Assembly: GCF_001522545.3 (NCBI RefSeq)
Contig: NC_031781.1
Location: 14,400,010-14,464,009 of the forward strand
Length of the DNA stretch: 64,000 nucleotides
Direction: 5' to 3'
Source of the DNA: Parus major
Lineage: Eukaryota; Chordata; Aves; Passeriformes; Paridae
Shown: positions 40,368-55,600 of the stretch, piece after piece
How the letters are laid out: every line of letters begins with the position of its first letter
Position numbering within the stretch: the first letter of the stretch is position 1
Notes under the pieces: generated by a model
What the model saw: the letters and a program-made list of their open reading frames with translations, nothing else
The model's database searches: none
Told to the model about the DNA's origin: nothing
Translations under genes and position numbers: made by a program

Positions 40368-43300
40368 CTCGACCAGAGCTGATGCATTTTATTTTTGCAG
40401 CATAAGATAATATCAGAGCACAACTTATACCCAAATGATTGGCCACTCTCTCCCAAAGAGCAGGACATCAGGCAAGCCCACAACAATGAGCAAAGTGTTT
40501 ATCAGATATGGATTCAGCAGTGCCCCAAAGCATGAGGAGAACAAAGTGTCTCCTTTATCCATTTCAGTATAGTGACAGATCCTGCCTCTTGCCCACCTCA
40601 GTTCAGCTCAAACACCGCTTCCTGTTACAGATGTGTGATGCAGGAGGCCTCAAAACTGACAGGTTTGAGCCATATTTGTTAGAAATTTGGCACAGATGTT
40701 GTTGGCTCAGCTCAACATTACACAGAAAGAAAAGAAAAATTATTCCAACGTTACAGGCTCTGATGTTAGGAAACATCCCAAACCTAGTTGTTAATTCTCA
40801 GCAGCATCTCTTGGTTCCCCTGCAGAGGGGAGATTTTGCCTCATGCTCCCCTTAAGTACAGGGGATTTTTCCTTCCTGCAGAGCTCTGCTAACCCACACA
40901 CTGAGCTGCTGTGTCTGAAGTCACTGTACACACTGAGAGGTGTCATTAACACATGATGGTGACACATGACTCTGTTTGCACAGCAACACTTCAATGGCAC
41001 GGGAAACCTGATATAGTTTGGGGACTTGGATCTGAAGTCTGACATTCCCATTTAAAATGCATACATTTGGGACAAGGAACAGAGCAACTTATCTGCTTGG
41101 TGTTGGGCTGGCAGAATTGCACAAAGCCATATAGGAATTATCTAAATAATTTCCAGAGGAAGCTTCAAATAAACCTTGCACTGGCATTTCCTTCATATTT
41201 ACCACCATTTCTGAAAAGTTATTCAGAGAAATTTTTAAAGGTTATATTCTTTCCCAGCTTGCCACTGGCATGAGAGCACGAGACGACCTCCAGGGGCCCA
41301 TCACTGAGAGGTCCCCATGAATTTGGGGCAGAATGTGGGGCAACATCAGCCCCACAAACTGGGCTCCCTGGGCATTGCAGCTGACATGCAACACTCACCC
41401 TCAGCACATCAGCTGAGACAGAAAGTGATGACAGTCCTGGCCCTGCTGCCCACATGCCAGGTAGTCCTGGACAACTCACTCCACACCTCAGCCCTCCCTC
41501 TGTCCCAGAGACACCAGATTTTGGTAGGTCAGGACTCACAGGGCACCCACCTAATCCCACCTGAGGCACTTCCAGCATACAGAGAGGGAATAACAAAGAC
41601 AGCTTTGACTGTTAAATGGTGGGTCTTGAAAAAAGACTTCCCTCTCCTCACTGCAGAGTAAAACAAACGTTTAGGCATTGAATACATGCAACTCTGGCCT
41701 TGGTTATACTGGAAAATATAAACTGTAAAGTAATTGAAAGGGACAGGTCAGAACACTCAGCTGATCTTTCCCAGATGCTTTTAATTTCTTGAGTTGGCAT
41801 ATGAGAATATCCTGGTGATGAATGCACTGTTTATAGCAGAAATACAGTAATAAAAAAAATATTCTTAAAAGAAAACTGAAAATATTCTGATATGGCTCTT
41901 TGAATACGAACAGACTTGCAGAAAAAGCACCAGCAAGTGCAATGAGATAGAAAACTAAAATATCAGACAATTAGGCTTGCTTGCAGAACTGCTGCAGGTT
42001 CTACATTGCAGATATGTTATCTTAGCAATTAGCCAAACAAGCTTATACATCTCTATGGTTTCATGGTATGCAAGCAATAAAAGCTGGAAAAGAATCTTTA
42101 CATTATTTCATAACTTTAAAAGAACACCATATTGTGTATAACAGGATGAAGCACTTGTTTAAAAATTCGGTGTTATTTTAGCATCAATAGCTTTCACTAG
42201 CAGCTTTCTGCACACAGCTGCGTGGGGAGAAAATTCGTTTCCTAACATTTGCTTCTTCCAAAGGCTAAAAAATGTCATGGCTAAAAAAGTCATGACTGCA
42301 ACCTTAGGTATAGACTAACACTCATCTAAGTACTAAGCCCTGGCTAAGAGTGGGAAGTTGGGGTTTTACTGGTAGCAAATAAAGAAATGCCAAAGGGAAA
42401 CAGCAAAACAGAACATTATCTGCAGTCAAATTAATATTCCAGCAGCTTAGAGAGCAAGTAGTTTTTCAGCTGTTTGAGTAAATATTGACAGCAAATGAGG
42501 TCAGTTATCCGAATTTCTGATGAAATCTGGGAATGTTTGGTATTGAAACGTTCCCATATTAAATACTGTCACACATTTTATGAAACCGTATCTTTGTGGG
42601 GTTTTTTTCCCCCAACTGCTGGTTGCTGAGTTCCTGCCCTGGGGGATGAGTGTCCAGCCCTAAATATTGCAGAGGACCTAAAGCACAACAGGTAGCACTA
42701 ACACATTCCTCAACATTCAAAATAATGAGATTAATCATAATCAGACTGTAAGACTTAGCTCTGTGCTGCTGCATTGAAACTTGAGAGAAGACACAGAGAA
42801 AGGTAGTTTGGGAACTAATTATTACCCAACTCAGAATGGTGCAAACTTCATTATGTGTAGGTGGATGATAACAGCAACTGCTCTGCTGCCAAGGGCCCTC
42901 TGCCCTTGACCTTACTGCAGTCAAATGGGCATCAAAGGTCAGCTAACCCAAGTAAGCTAAAATAAATACACCCTTCCTTGGTGGGGAAAACAGTGAACTT
43001 GCCTGATACCCTTCTGCAGAGGAGAGGAAGGAACACAAGTGCTGCCCTGGCAGATGACTGCTTAAGTCATGCAGAGCTGCAGGGGAAGAGCAGCTACACT
43101 GTGGTGGCAGGATGAGGAGAGCAGAACCACTGAAACTATTGCAAAAACATGACCAATGAGTCAAACACCTTTAACCACCAAAAATCACAGCCCTAAAACT
43201 TCAGGCTGCCTCATTATCTCCATCACAGCTCCAAGAGTTCCAGCTACTTAATTGCCAACTGGTGCCACTCACAGCAACAAATTCCCAGGTGTGTGCAACA

Positions 43301-46300
43301 AACACCAAATCCTTTTGTGCATGAAAAGCTTCAGTCTCTTCTAAACTGACCTGAATTTTCGCTGCCAACATCCTAAACCCCCAGGATGTCATCCCTACAT
43401 CTCAATATTATCAATAAATTACCTAAATTACAGGGCAACAGAATGAAACACGAACAAGCTGATGCCCAGAGATCCATTACTAAGGAAATAAATTTTCCTT
43501 CTCTGCATAAAAATTCTAGGAATGTACTGTTAAAGTGATCAAAAGCTTAGAACTGGTGCTACTAAATCTCTGAGGGTTGCCATTTTGGGTGCCTATTAAG
43601 GGTTTATATTTATATTATAAATCATCTTATTGCATTCCATGGAGAGCAATTTTAACACTAGGATCATACCCCTTAACTAGCTTTTTATAGGAAATTTAAA
43701 GGCTGAAGAACAGTAATGGCACTATTAAAGACACCTATTTTTTGCTTCCTGAAAATAATAGCATGCTACAGAGCCATGAAAAGAAAAACTGATAGCAGTG
43801 CTAACCTGCAATAATTACACTAATAAAAAGAAAATGCTACTGAAGAAATTATGGGGAGAAAGACACTAAAATTTGTGTCTAGCTAAAGCACTAGCATAAC
43901 CTTTCAGAGAATATATTTGCAAAGTACATAAAAAGTTCCAGTTATTTCAAAGGTTATGATTATGTCCTTCCTTTATTTAAATTGACACCAGTTATTACTA
44001 TACTTCCTTGGTCCAGAGTCTAAAAAATATAAGAAGCATAAATTGTTGATATAAAATTATAGTGTTATTTGTTATTACAGTGTTATTAAAGTGATATTTA
44101 CTGAGTTCAGGCAGCTTTTTTTGCCTCCCTAGTGTAAGATTCAGCAAGGAACAGGAAAAGCCTGGGTTTATGGCAGAATCAGCTAATGGATTTTTAACTT
44201 CCCATATTTTCAGTGAGATGGAGCCAACAGAAATAGAAGAACAAGAGCATCCAGCCACCAAGCTGAGGTGTCCAGACTCTGGATGTGGCTGTTGTTGCCA
44301 CTCTGGGAAAGCTGAGGGTCCTTGTCCCCCAGCAGCTCCACAACCTCTCAGCTTTGCTCTCCACCCACCTCCCTTGCAGACCCTGGGCTGCTCCCTCAAC
44401 ACAAGCCCCTCTCTGCAAAGTGGATCTGCAGGGGGCTCCCCACCTTTAGGTGGAGACAGACTTGGTTAAATTTGCTCTGAGCCAGCAGTTCTCCTGGGCT
44501 TAAAGAGTAGAAGAGGCATCTCCAACAGGTGAGAACAGAGAACTGCAGCCAGGAAAGAACAAAATGTGGCTATGGGCAGGAAAAGCTCTGAGTCTTCCTG
44601 CCAGACATCCCTATGATACACACACGACCTATAGGAAATTCCATGGCAGCAACACAGAGGAAGATCTGCCAAATTCTCTTTTTTCCCAATCTTAGACAGC
44701 TGTGGGCACACAAAAAGGATCCCAGCACACTACCACACATTCAGCATACCCACACCACGGATATTTTTGTGTTTATAATCATGGGTAACGCACATTAAAT
44801 TATGGCAAGGCTATTACTCCTAATCACTGCATCTTGTCATGTAATACCAGAAAGTATTCTTTTTTCACATTGTCAAAAATAACTAAAATTGTTGATTGTT
44901 CATGGTTGTAATCCACTATTTCATATCAATAACAGCCCAAGACAGTTTATACAAAGTCTTTCCCATTTGGATGATTGGTTAAGACTCAAAATAAAAGAGG
45001 AGCAACCTTATTTGCTCATAAACAACACTGCCTTTCATTCTATGTCATTCTAAAGATATGCAGTGTTTGCACCTTCACTTCCTACTGACATCATCCTTAC
45101 TAAGAGCTGTCAGCAAAATGCAAAAAAATAGAGGGGGAATAACACACAGTTTTATGAGTGCAACCAAATATAAAGAGTTTATGCTGTTGCCTTCAGTTAT
45201 ACACCACTCATCATTCATCCTGAAAGGCAGGAGTGGACACATCAGCAGAACCCAGTTCCTCAAGACACAGCTGCTCATGTAGCTGATGAAAAGGCAAAGT
45301 TCTTCTGCACTTGCTTCAACTTCAGCTTAATTTAAAAGAGATTTACAGAAAAAGAATCTGAGCCTAACCATCCATATGACTTACCCCCGCCCCCTCAAGC
45401 ATCAGCAAGCACAATTCAGAAGAAACCCAGCACAAAACCATGTCATTAAATGTAAAAGAAAGGATCTATGGGTAAAAGGGAACGTTAATTCAAACCAAAA
45501 ATCTGAACAGTACGTAAACTGGGACAATAAAAAAATACAGTGTGCATCTGGAACTACATGGAAGAGCCAGACTTAGTGTTAGTATACCTAAAGAAAAGAT
45601 TTGGGGAAGGCAGTGCACAGGTATCTGAAACACCTTTACTGTCTGGCAAGCACGACCTGTACCCTCTTATAATACCCTGGGAAATGTTCTGCCCATTGAA
45701 AGTGCCAGTAAAATTAATTTTAATTGCCAGAGGAAAAGCTGCAATCCCGAGCTGCCAGCCAAGGCAGTGCCCAGTGCCTGTCTCTGCAGCTGAATCTCTG
45801 TTGTCAGGAGCAACTGGCTGTGTTTGAGAAAAGAGACGAAAAACAAGCGGCAAATGCTTCTTTGCAGCAGTGGAAGAAGCCCCAAGATCCACCACAGAGA
45901 AGATGCTATTTCAAGAGGACTGCTGTGGCTCTGATGTCTCCAAAACCGATCTCCCCTAACCAGACAGGCAGTGACTTACATGAGACACTCTCTGCAGAGA
46001 CACCGATTTCTCCCCATCTCTCAGCTGCAAACTGAAGTTGCACCATATTAAACAGAGGAAATGTTTCTTCAGCAAGGGGGGGAAAAAAGTCATCACCTCC
46101 TTGGTACGTCATTCTGCAGCGACTGAAATTCCTGCAGAGCTATGTTTTCTTCTGACTGAAATATTCACCAGCTAGTTTACAACCTTCTGCTGCAAGTTAA
46201 ATTCAGTTAAAAGGCACTACTGTAGGCTGAGTGAGGTTATTAAGCATTTCCAGATCTCAAAGGTCTTGTGCCACACAGAGTCTCCTAGAGAAAATAAAAG

Positions 46301-49300
46301 GTACCTCCACACTAGTTAGCTGGGAATAAAAAAACAAACAAAACCTAAGTCACTGGCAGCAGATAAATATACAATTTCTTTTTACTGTTCTGCTTAATTG
46401 GGACAGTATAATCTGTATTTTTATGAAGGGATATTAGTCCAGAACAGATCAGGCAAGAACAGCAACCCCTTGGCTGAGCCAGGCTAACAGCTCAGGGATC
46501 AGGCAGCTGTTCTGTTCCTGGAGCCTCTCTACCTCTTTTTTTTAACTCTTACTCTTCTTTGAGTGTGTAATTCAAAATGGTTGCTAAAGAAATCTGAAGT
46601 CAAAACTCACAACTGACCCTTGTAACACTTACTTCATTCCCTTGCTAACCAATCTCACTTTTAAATCTCATTAGGGCTTTGATGAGTGGAAGGGCTGCAC
46701 AAAAGACAGGTGAAAATGAGAATACAGGCGATAAAAGGAAAGTGCTGCAACCCTGGGAAGAAACTGTTATTAAAAAAAATACCAAAGCATTTTAATATCT
46801 GCATGTAGGGTGAAATTTAAAGTATTTCAAACACAAGACTTGAAATGTTCCAGCTTATTTCATTTGCTGTTAATGCCACAGGGATGTAGATAATGAGGAT
46901 TGCCATGGCCCAATAGTAACAGCAAATCTGGCAAATGGCTTCAGCCTCCAAAATGAGCAGCCACCTTGACCTAGAGGGAGACATTCATTAGGTACAGGGT
47001 GCACAGTAAGTCTGACTCCAAAAACGAGCTCGTTGCGATGGACCCGCGCTGCAGCGGCTCTGGAGGGACTGCAGCCCCTGAGGAGCCTCAAGAGCTGGGG
47101 AGGAGGGAACAGCAGGGAAGAGCTGGGATGGACTGGGCATCCCACTGGGGAGAGAAGGGATTAGAGGAGTCAGGAATGATGGAGTGAAGCTGAGCCTGGG
47201 GAAAAGCTGTTTGGGTTTGGCTTAGTTTCTCACTACCCAAAGCTGGGTTAACTGCCTCTATAATTCACTTTTCACCGAGCTGAATCTGTTTTGCCTGTGT
47301 CAGTAACTGGTAAGCAATCTCCCTGCCTTCACCTTGAGCAACAAGCTTTTGGTCTTATTTTCTCCCCTTGCTCTGTTCGGGAGGCAGACTGAGAGGGTGG
47401 GCAGGTGGCAGAGGGACAAGCTCACCACACCACAAGGTGGAGGGGAAATGCCAGCTGTAATTCTGCCATCTTGAGTTTTCCTCTGCTGTGAAAGCAATGG
47501 TGCTTACTCATCTTTCCTCAAACCCTTGTGGCCTAAAAAGCAACAACAGATGAATGCCATTAACAGAGTCAGGAACCAGGACAAGGATGTTCAATGAAGG
47601 GTTAAATCACAGCTACCAAAAAAAAAAAAAGATCCAAAACACGGATTCAGATTTCCCACAGCTGCTTTCAGGCTCCACCCTGCTCCCCTTCTTCACTATT
47701 TTTTAACCATAACAAAAGATCAAGCCCAACACACTTTTAGTTTTAAGATTTATCTTGATTTAAAGGCCTCCATAAAGTGGTGCACAATTATACCAAAGGG
47801 AGGGATGACTTTAATGTGGTGTTTTTTAAATCAATACAATTACACAGGTTATAACTACAAATGCAAACAACAAGCATAGTGATAGGAGGATGCCTTATAC
47901 TGCTAACAGCCCATTCCTTGTCTCCCTGGGACCAGCTTCAAGACCACAGTGTCACCCTGCAGCTCCTCCTGTCCTGGGGCACATCAGGAGTATATTTGTA
48001 ATAACTGTACCGTTATTTTGGATGGAGTGAAAATGCTCTAATTAGGTTTTTTCTCCTCAGCAAGGCAGCAAACTGACAGCCAGCCCCATGTTAGGGAAAC
48101 CTTGTGTGTCACAGCACAGCCCCAGGCTGGGCTCCAGGGTGGTGCCAGCTGAAGCCTTTGCTGGGCTGGCTCCACTCCTGTTGCAGGATTGTGTTTCACC
48201 AAGGCCAAGGCACGAGGGATAAAGGGCCAGGAATAAAACCCCAAACCAAACAACAACCCCCCCCAAGTAAACAGCTGCTTTGGCTGGACTGGGAATGCCC
48301 CAAGAGCAGAGAGCAGAGCACGAGTGTGTTGGCGAGGGGCTGCTTTTACACCTGGCTTCTCACATCACACTTGCCTGCCCAAAGTGGAAAACACAGATGG
48401 GCCTTGCCACCTCCACTCAGCAAACCCTCTGTTCAGCAGGGCATTTCAATGTGTTTAACTTCAGGCCTGTACTTAAATTCCACTGATTTAGATAGGACTT
48501 AATTACACGCTTGAATGCCTTTCTCAGCTGGGAGAAGTGTAAATACCTACTTAATATCGTTTGATGAACTGGCACCCAAGGCAAACAAGACTTATTTTGC
48601 TGAACTAATGTTGGGACTCGATCATGTAAAGAAACACACCTTAGGGAGAGTTCCCTACCATCATGTGCAAAGGTCCTTTTAATTCAGCAAATACCTGCCT
48701 CTTTCTGGCTGGACTTGCAATGGAGTTCATCTTCTACTTTGTGTCGTGAGTAGAAAATCACAGAAAAGTGAAAAAGATTTCCCCAGTGTCCCCCAAGAGA
48801 TGAGGGAAAATGGGCAGGAACACACTGCACAGGGCACTGAGCAGTGCCTGCAACACAAGGATCATCACTGGGCTTCAGCTGCACCCCCTGATGCAAGAAA
48901 CAACCAAAGATTTTAACATCTAATCTGATTGAGTGTGCCATAGGATTATCTTGTCTCTTAAAATCAGGTGCTCCCTTCATTTGGTTGCAAAGCAAGAAGT
49001 CTGAGAGCAAAAGTCCAGGACAAGCTATTACAGATGAAGTTAGATGACTAGGACCAGAAAAGGAAATCAAAATATTATTTAAGTTTGTCATTTTATTCAT
49101 AGGAGATAAAGATGAAAAGACAAAAAAATCCCAATACCATATGACAGAAATACACATTATTGCATTGTTCATATGATAGTAATAAAAGTAATAAAGACCA
49201 TAAAGATGAGAGATCTGCAGAATAGCTTTAAGTATCACTGAGATAACCCATTTTATTTGCCAATATCTTCATTTAGAATAAATAAATATACCACTCAAGA

Positions 49301-49519
49301 AACTGAAAATAAAGCAGCTCCACAGGACTAAAATTTACTTTCTCTTTTAAAAAGGTATAAAAAGAAGCTATTTTTAAAAAATAACCAATATATAAACCCC
49401 CACATATGTTGCAATTATATCATATTGAAAGGAGATTTAATTTTGTTGGCAGGGACATAAGAACTTTGGGCATGCATACCACTAAAATAATGAAATCCAG
49501 TTTCACCCATCAGAACAAG

Positions 49520-49561
49520 AAAAAAAAAAACAAAAAAGGGGGGAAAAAAAAAAGAAAAAAG
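49520..49561 (+). repeat. A-rich low-complexity run with a G block
   Basis: Runs of A are interrupted by single C and G residues and by a block of six G residues. It is low-complexity polypurine DNA with no evident retroposed sequence attached. Confidence 0.85.
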
Positions 49562-52500
49562 GATGATAACAATGAAAGCTGGTGCCCCTCAGTGGAACCA
49601 CAGATTTAATAGAAAGCATGTTTCTGTGTTGCCTACAGTCAGGAGCAGATGAAAGACACTTGTGTGATTAGTTAACAAGTGGTCATTTAATCCCCCTGAC
49701 AAACCCTCCTTTTCAATTGCAGGTTCTCCTGTTACCAATCCACATTTGAATGCTTTGTGCAGCTGTGGACGTGGCTCTCACAGGTCTGCATTCCTAGAAA
49801 GAGCACAGATCTCCTCCCTTCTGCCAGTAAAACTAGCAAGAATTTACCGACTCACAAATGTATTTTCTTCTATTCCTCATGAATTTAATACAAACGTGAT
49901 CATAGATTTATGCTTCAGGAAAAAGTTCTTAACACAGGCATCCAGTACATGGCAAGTACATGATTCACATCACCTAAATCCCTGGCCTGAGTGGCTCCAG
50001 GATGCAGATGCTGGAAAACGTTGCTCTAAGACAGAAATTCACCACAAATCTCCATATTACTTGTTCCATGTCTTTACATAGTAAACATCAGACAGCTCAT
50101 CTTTTTTTCAAAGATCAAGAAGTTACTTTGATTTACCTCCTTTTTCCCTGAAGTAAGAGTTTAAATATGGGCAGCTCTTCAAGACAGCACAGCACACAGG
50201 ATGTAAGCAGATGTTTAAAATACATATGGGCTAAGAGAGGCACAACCATGTTCACCAAGTTATGCAACACCCTCTTCAATGTTTATGGGTGGTATCAACC
50301 TTGAGTTTGCAATACAGGTTTTGCCTTGCCAAGCACCCTTTATGATTATAGCCCTGTCAGAATTAAAGTAGGCAGAATCTGATTGCTAATTTGAGCCTCC
50401 AGATGGGTTTGGCTCCTGGCTTTCACACTATTCTTATCCTCTGAGAGAAGCCTTCATTATAACAATGGATAATTTGTAATACTCACATTTAAATACTTCC
50501 TCTTAAAAGGGAACTTCTGGTTGTATTACACCTTGCAAGTACAATTCATGAGATAAAGCAGAAAAATAATCATCATCTCTTGCTCACCCCCTTCCCTTAT
50601 CTAATTACTTCATGAAAAATTACTCAAAGGTGCCTTTAAGGCCAAGGAGTAATTTGGTTTCCAGTCATTGACTTTTAAATAGATAGCTGGAAGCAGTGCA
50701 AATTTCTTAAATTCCACAACAGTAGCAAGTTACTGAGCGTCCCTTTCATCTCAACCACTCAATTTATGCTCCAGCACACATTACTGCAGATATGACCTCT
50801 TCCATCACCAACCAGTCACACTGCCACTGTTAATGCAAACAGCCTTGCTCTACAGCTACGTGTGAGCAAATTGATTCAACTCATCTCAAATTGACTTTGC
50901 AGGGTCCCAGCTAGGCTCTAGAAAAGTTCAGAGAAAGCTCTAATTTTGAGCTGTCCTAGACTGAAATAATCAATATTTGTCCCATCTAGGATTTGTGCTT
51001 TAAGTTTGATTGCTCAGATATTGGTGATTCACTGCTCAGCCTGTGCAAACAGTCTTATCCTAGATTAGCATCTTCTCTGATGAGTCAGTCAAGTTACAGG
51101 TTTTGGGCACAAATTATTAAAGCATTGGAGGAGAAGTTTGAGAAGTTCAAACATCTTTAGCATAATTCTGAAGAAATTGCACTGAATGGGCTAAATGTTT
51201 CACTTAAAAAGAGCTTTTAAGAACAATAATTACTTTATCATTTAGTATAGTTTTGGGGGTTTTGTTGGGTTTTTTTAACTTGAGTATTATTCAAAAATCA
51301 CAGATTTTAGTCACACTGATGCTCCTTTGCTCCCAAAATCCTATTTGTATTCATACCTTTAACTGAATTACTGTCTTGTAGGCATAGCAATAAAAACTTG
51401 AGAAGATGCAACTTATCTTTCATAAAGAAAAACGCCCCCATTTCCTAAAAGGTGGGGTCCAAGCCATATGGAACAGTACCAGTCACAGGTTCAGAGGTGG
51501 TAGGGCCACAGTCGGCACACAAAAAATTCCCACTCCAGGTTTCTCTTTTTTCTTTTCAAAGTAAAATAATGTTTCTTTGCAGTCCAGTTGATAGACTAAA
51601 TAGATAGAAGGTACCTGATGTGAACCATCAAAACAAGTCAATGATACATTCTTTGCAGCATCTACATTTAAATATAATGTATCCCACAAAATCGAGGTGA
51701 ATAACCACAGCCACAACTTTCAAATCTGGTGCAACTCAATACCCCAAATTCCCAAGGATTTCACCCCATCCCTTGGGCACTAAGGAGCACATCTTCCAGC
51801 CCCAGCAAAACCATCATTGTAATGACACAAGAGTCAGAGAGGAATATTTATCCTTATGAACTGAAGGCATTTACCCACAGGACTAAGAGACAACCGTGAC
51901 ATCTGTGTTCTGCGACAGAATTTTCACTAATAAATTAGTAAATAAACTCAGAGTGCACAAACTGCTGCTCACCACGAGAGGGCACGTTTTAAAAACCTAC
52001 AGCAGAAAACTCCTACTCGAGAGCAGATGTTATTCCTTTAGGGAATAAAGGTTTGGGACGTGAGGTGGGAAAGTGCTGGGGGAAAAGGCAGCATAAAGAT
52101 TGAAAATGTGAAATGCCAATAAGCACACTCAGGTTTGACAGGACAAACATTCATGTGACAGACTGAGCATTTCTTTGCTGACACCGGTGCTGTGTGGACA
52201 CCAAAGGTACTTTGCACATCTGCTGTCACCTCAAAATGTCAGCTGTGATTTCAGAATGCTCACAAAGTCAATGCTGCGCCTCTCTTCTAGTAAGCAAATG
52301 ATTTATGTGGTTAAACTGCACTCAGAAGTACTGATATTAAAATATTCTGTGAAAGGAAGCACTCATCTTTCCTTCAAGCTGCAGAATAACACACACTGCC
52401 CTGCCAGCTTTATTTCTGGGCTGCATTTGTCAGAGCACGCTGGAAACCTGCTGCAGACAGAGCAGCAGCACCGTTCTGTTCCAGTGTGAGCTGAGAATGC

Positions 52501-52579
52501 AGATCTGCAGGAAGGCCATTATTTCCTATTACAGGCTTGGAGAGGCATCTTGTACAGATTCAAACCTCTTCTGCTACAA

Positions 52580-52609
52580 TTCTATTAAATTCTATTTAAT
52601 TCTATTAAA
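52580..52609. repeat. Three-copy 10-bp tandem repeat
   Basis: The unit ttctattaaa occurs three times in a row, with one substitution in the middle copy (ttctatttaa). It is too short to call a minisatellite array but may vary in copy number between individuals. Confidence 0.85.
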
Positions 52610-55600
52610 CAGAGAAGCTAGCCCATTACCTGCTTTAGTCAATAGTGGATTAGAAAGCAGTTGCTATAGGGATGTATATTTTCCTTTATTCACCACTGTA
52701 TTTATCACAAATATAAATATTAGCACTTTCCCAAAACTTTATGAAAAACATTACAAATAAAACATCCCTTTACAATACAAAATAAAATTACATGTTAGTT
52801 TAGCAAATTTCTGTGAAATACAGCAAGCACATTCAACCTAAAAGAAAAAAACCCACAACATTTTAATCCAACTCTTTGAAAAATACACAATTCATTCACA
52901 GGTCCAGTTATTATTCCTTTCTGATTAGAAGCAAAACAGTGATACTTTTCCTTGGCAAACAATTGTTCAAAAGGGAAGTAGCCAATATTTGCTCCAAAAC
53001 CTTATTCTGTGTCATCCCATTGAGGGCTTCCCACATCAATTTCCCTGCTAATAAACCTTTTCAAAGTATTGCAAAGGAAACTTGCTCTCCTCATTTGCTC
53101 TCAGATTTCTACCAGCCTGAGATCAGGGCTGTGTATAATGAAAAGATTTAACAATGACTCTTTTCTACTCCTTGCCACCACAAAGCCTGTTGATAATAAA
53201 ACCTCAGCATTTGTGTCAAAACTTTCTTTATATTGAAATATAGCCATGTACAATGCTAAGGAAACCATTATAATTCAGCTTGCAAGAAAATCTGATTAAT
53301 TCAGTGGGACTTCCCACACCAGAGCAGTCATTCAAACATATATTGGCAGAACAATCAACAAAAGCCAAAATACTTAGCAATCCTATTTAAGATAGAATTT
53401 TCCAGCAGCAAAGGGACATGAGAAGCAACATCTACCTGGCAGAGGGTTGATGCTCAGTTATTTCTTAAATTAAGGCTGCTAAAGGACATTTGTTTTCACA
53501 CCAGCCCCAGAGGCACAATGAAAACAGGGAAGTCAGCTACTGTGCCACAAGCTGCATGTCTCTGTGGGTCATTCTTATACCAAGAGACACCTCTGGAAGG
53601 CACTTGGCAGCTAAGGAAGGCTCTTCAGGAGCTGGTGTGCATCAAAATGAGTGGATCCTGTGTCTCCAAAGGAAGGATGAATGTTTTCCTTTTGTGAGGT
53701 TAAAAATTATACAAATAGAAATACTAAATAGTTTTGATTCTAAGAGAATATGAACAGAACGAGGAAGGAAAATCTCCCCATCACGACTAGAGAGCTTATC
53801 CACCCTCTCCAGAAGATGGTACCCTAGTTCAGAGGTTGTCATCTTCCCAGCACAGGTGACACCCGAGGTGACACTTCAGGGACTGCACATTAGAAGGAAC
53901 ATGATGGCAGGATACAGGACTGTCCATAGCAGAGGCAGTGCACTGCTGCCCCATCTGCTCCAGGAACCTCCTAGGCAGACAAACATTCACCAGGGTGACC
54001 ACACTCCTTCCCAGCACAGCTTACAAGCTTGAGACCTTGCTAGCATCCAGCAAATCTGGAGGTGAGTCTTAATCTACATGCTCCAAACATCCCTCAGACA
54101 TGTCTCCCCTTCCCCAACCTTCTCCCTAATTGCTTTTCAGCATCCTTTCAGGCTTAACTGACCACAAACTACTTCATCACCAATCCTTACAGACTCCAGG
54201 TCTGCAGCAGACCAGGCAGAAGCACTGCTTCACTGCACCCATACAAATCAGAGCTTTTAACCCAGCCTTGGTTCAGCCCTAAACTGGCAGTGATGATATC
54301 TGGATAGGGCTGACAAGGGAGCCTGACATCCCTCAGCCACCTCCAGCCTGACACATTTGGCACCATTTGCTGCAGGAGCAGCCATGCAAGAAGCCCAGAG
54401 CCTAGAAACTTCCATTGGGCCCATCCCAGTCATCTCCCTCTGTGGGCATCCTCTGTGCTGGCTTTTGCTCACAGGCTGAGCTCATGTGGCCACAAATGTT
54501 TTACACTGTCCAAGGCAGGATTGTCACCTACTCTCCTGTCTGTAGAACAACCTTGATGTTACAGCCCAGCTAAGGAGCCCATAGTGCAGCAACACCCAGC
54601 TGAGCTGAATTTAAGGTGCACAACTGCCCACTCTCCTGAAAGCAATCAAAGTAATACTTAGCAAACAATTGCTACTTTATCTAAAGAATTAATTTCAAAA
54701 AACAAACAGTGAAAATGGTATTGCCTATTTAGGATCATCACTTCACCCAGGAACATGCACAGTAACTACAGCACTGCTCTCATTGCATGCTGGCTGCTGC
54801 ACTGGTCTATCCTTGACAAGGGATAATTCCACTTACAGACAGGCAAATTCAGTGAAATTTATCCATAGAGATATTGCACAGATATTGTTTCAAATGTATG
54901 ATATTATGTGAGTCTCTGTAGAAGCTTCTGGGATGGAAGATGATAGATAAATGGAGGAATAAAATATTAATTATAGAACATCCAGCCCATGTCCTTCTTT
55001 GTACAGCTTTTTTTTGAACTTTTGAGCTAATTGCTGTTTTCTAAGGATGCAACCGGGCAGGAAACAAGCCTCCTTAATGGTAAAACTAAAGACTGCTTGG
55101 GTGGAAATACTTAGCTGAAAATCATGACAGCTTCAGCAAGAGTCAGTCCCTGGAGCCACAGTGGTGCTGGCTCCAGAGGGAGCCACTGCCTCGCTTTTGC
55201 AGTGCCAGCAAGAGGCCAGAGCACAGAAAAACAGCAGCAGCTGAAGCACCACAAAGGACCCCCAGTGCAAAAGCAGAGAGGGTACAAGGAGAGTCTCTCC
55301 TGCAATAGATTATGAGTATGTAACAAAGCTGCTTTCTCGGCAATAAGTGACAGCCATCGTGTGCATTGTGCTATTGTACTGAAACAAAGCAGATTGTTTT
55401 ATAAAGAACACAAACAGTCGAGTGCTGGCAGACAGTGAGTGTGGGTGCATCCACACGTGTGTGTAGCAGAGGAAAAGAGCAGTTTACATTCAAAAGACAT
55501 GCTCTGGGTTTGAAACACCCTTGAGGAAAGAGCCCACAGAAGAACAAACTGAAAGGTAATTGGGAAGAAAAGCAAAGAGCCGTCTCTTGAAAAGATGTAA

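Noticed and set aside
48684..49238. Longest open frame of the window, 184 codons on the minus strand
   Set aside because: It has no recognisable domain and a patchy composition (Tyr/Phe-rich start, then unrelated sequence). Its length is within chance for an AT-rich 64-kb window read in six frames, and it lacks splice or promoter context.
54000..54061. Small exon-like piece between cccagcacag and GAG|gtgagt
   Set aside because: At about 40 bases the stop-free frame carries no information, and decoy splice-site pairs of this kind are common in intronic DNA.
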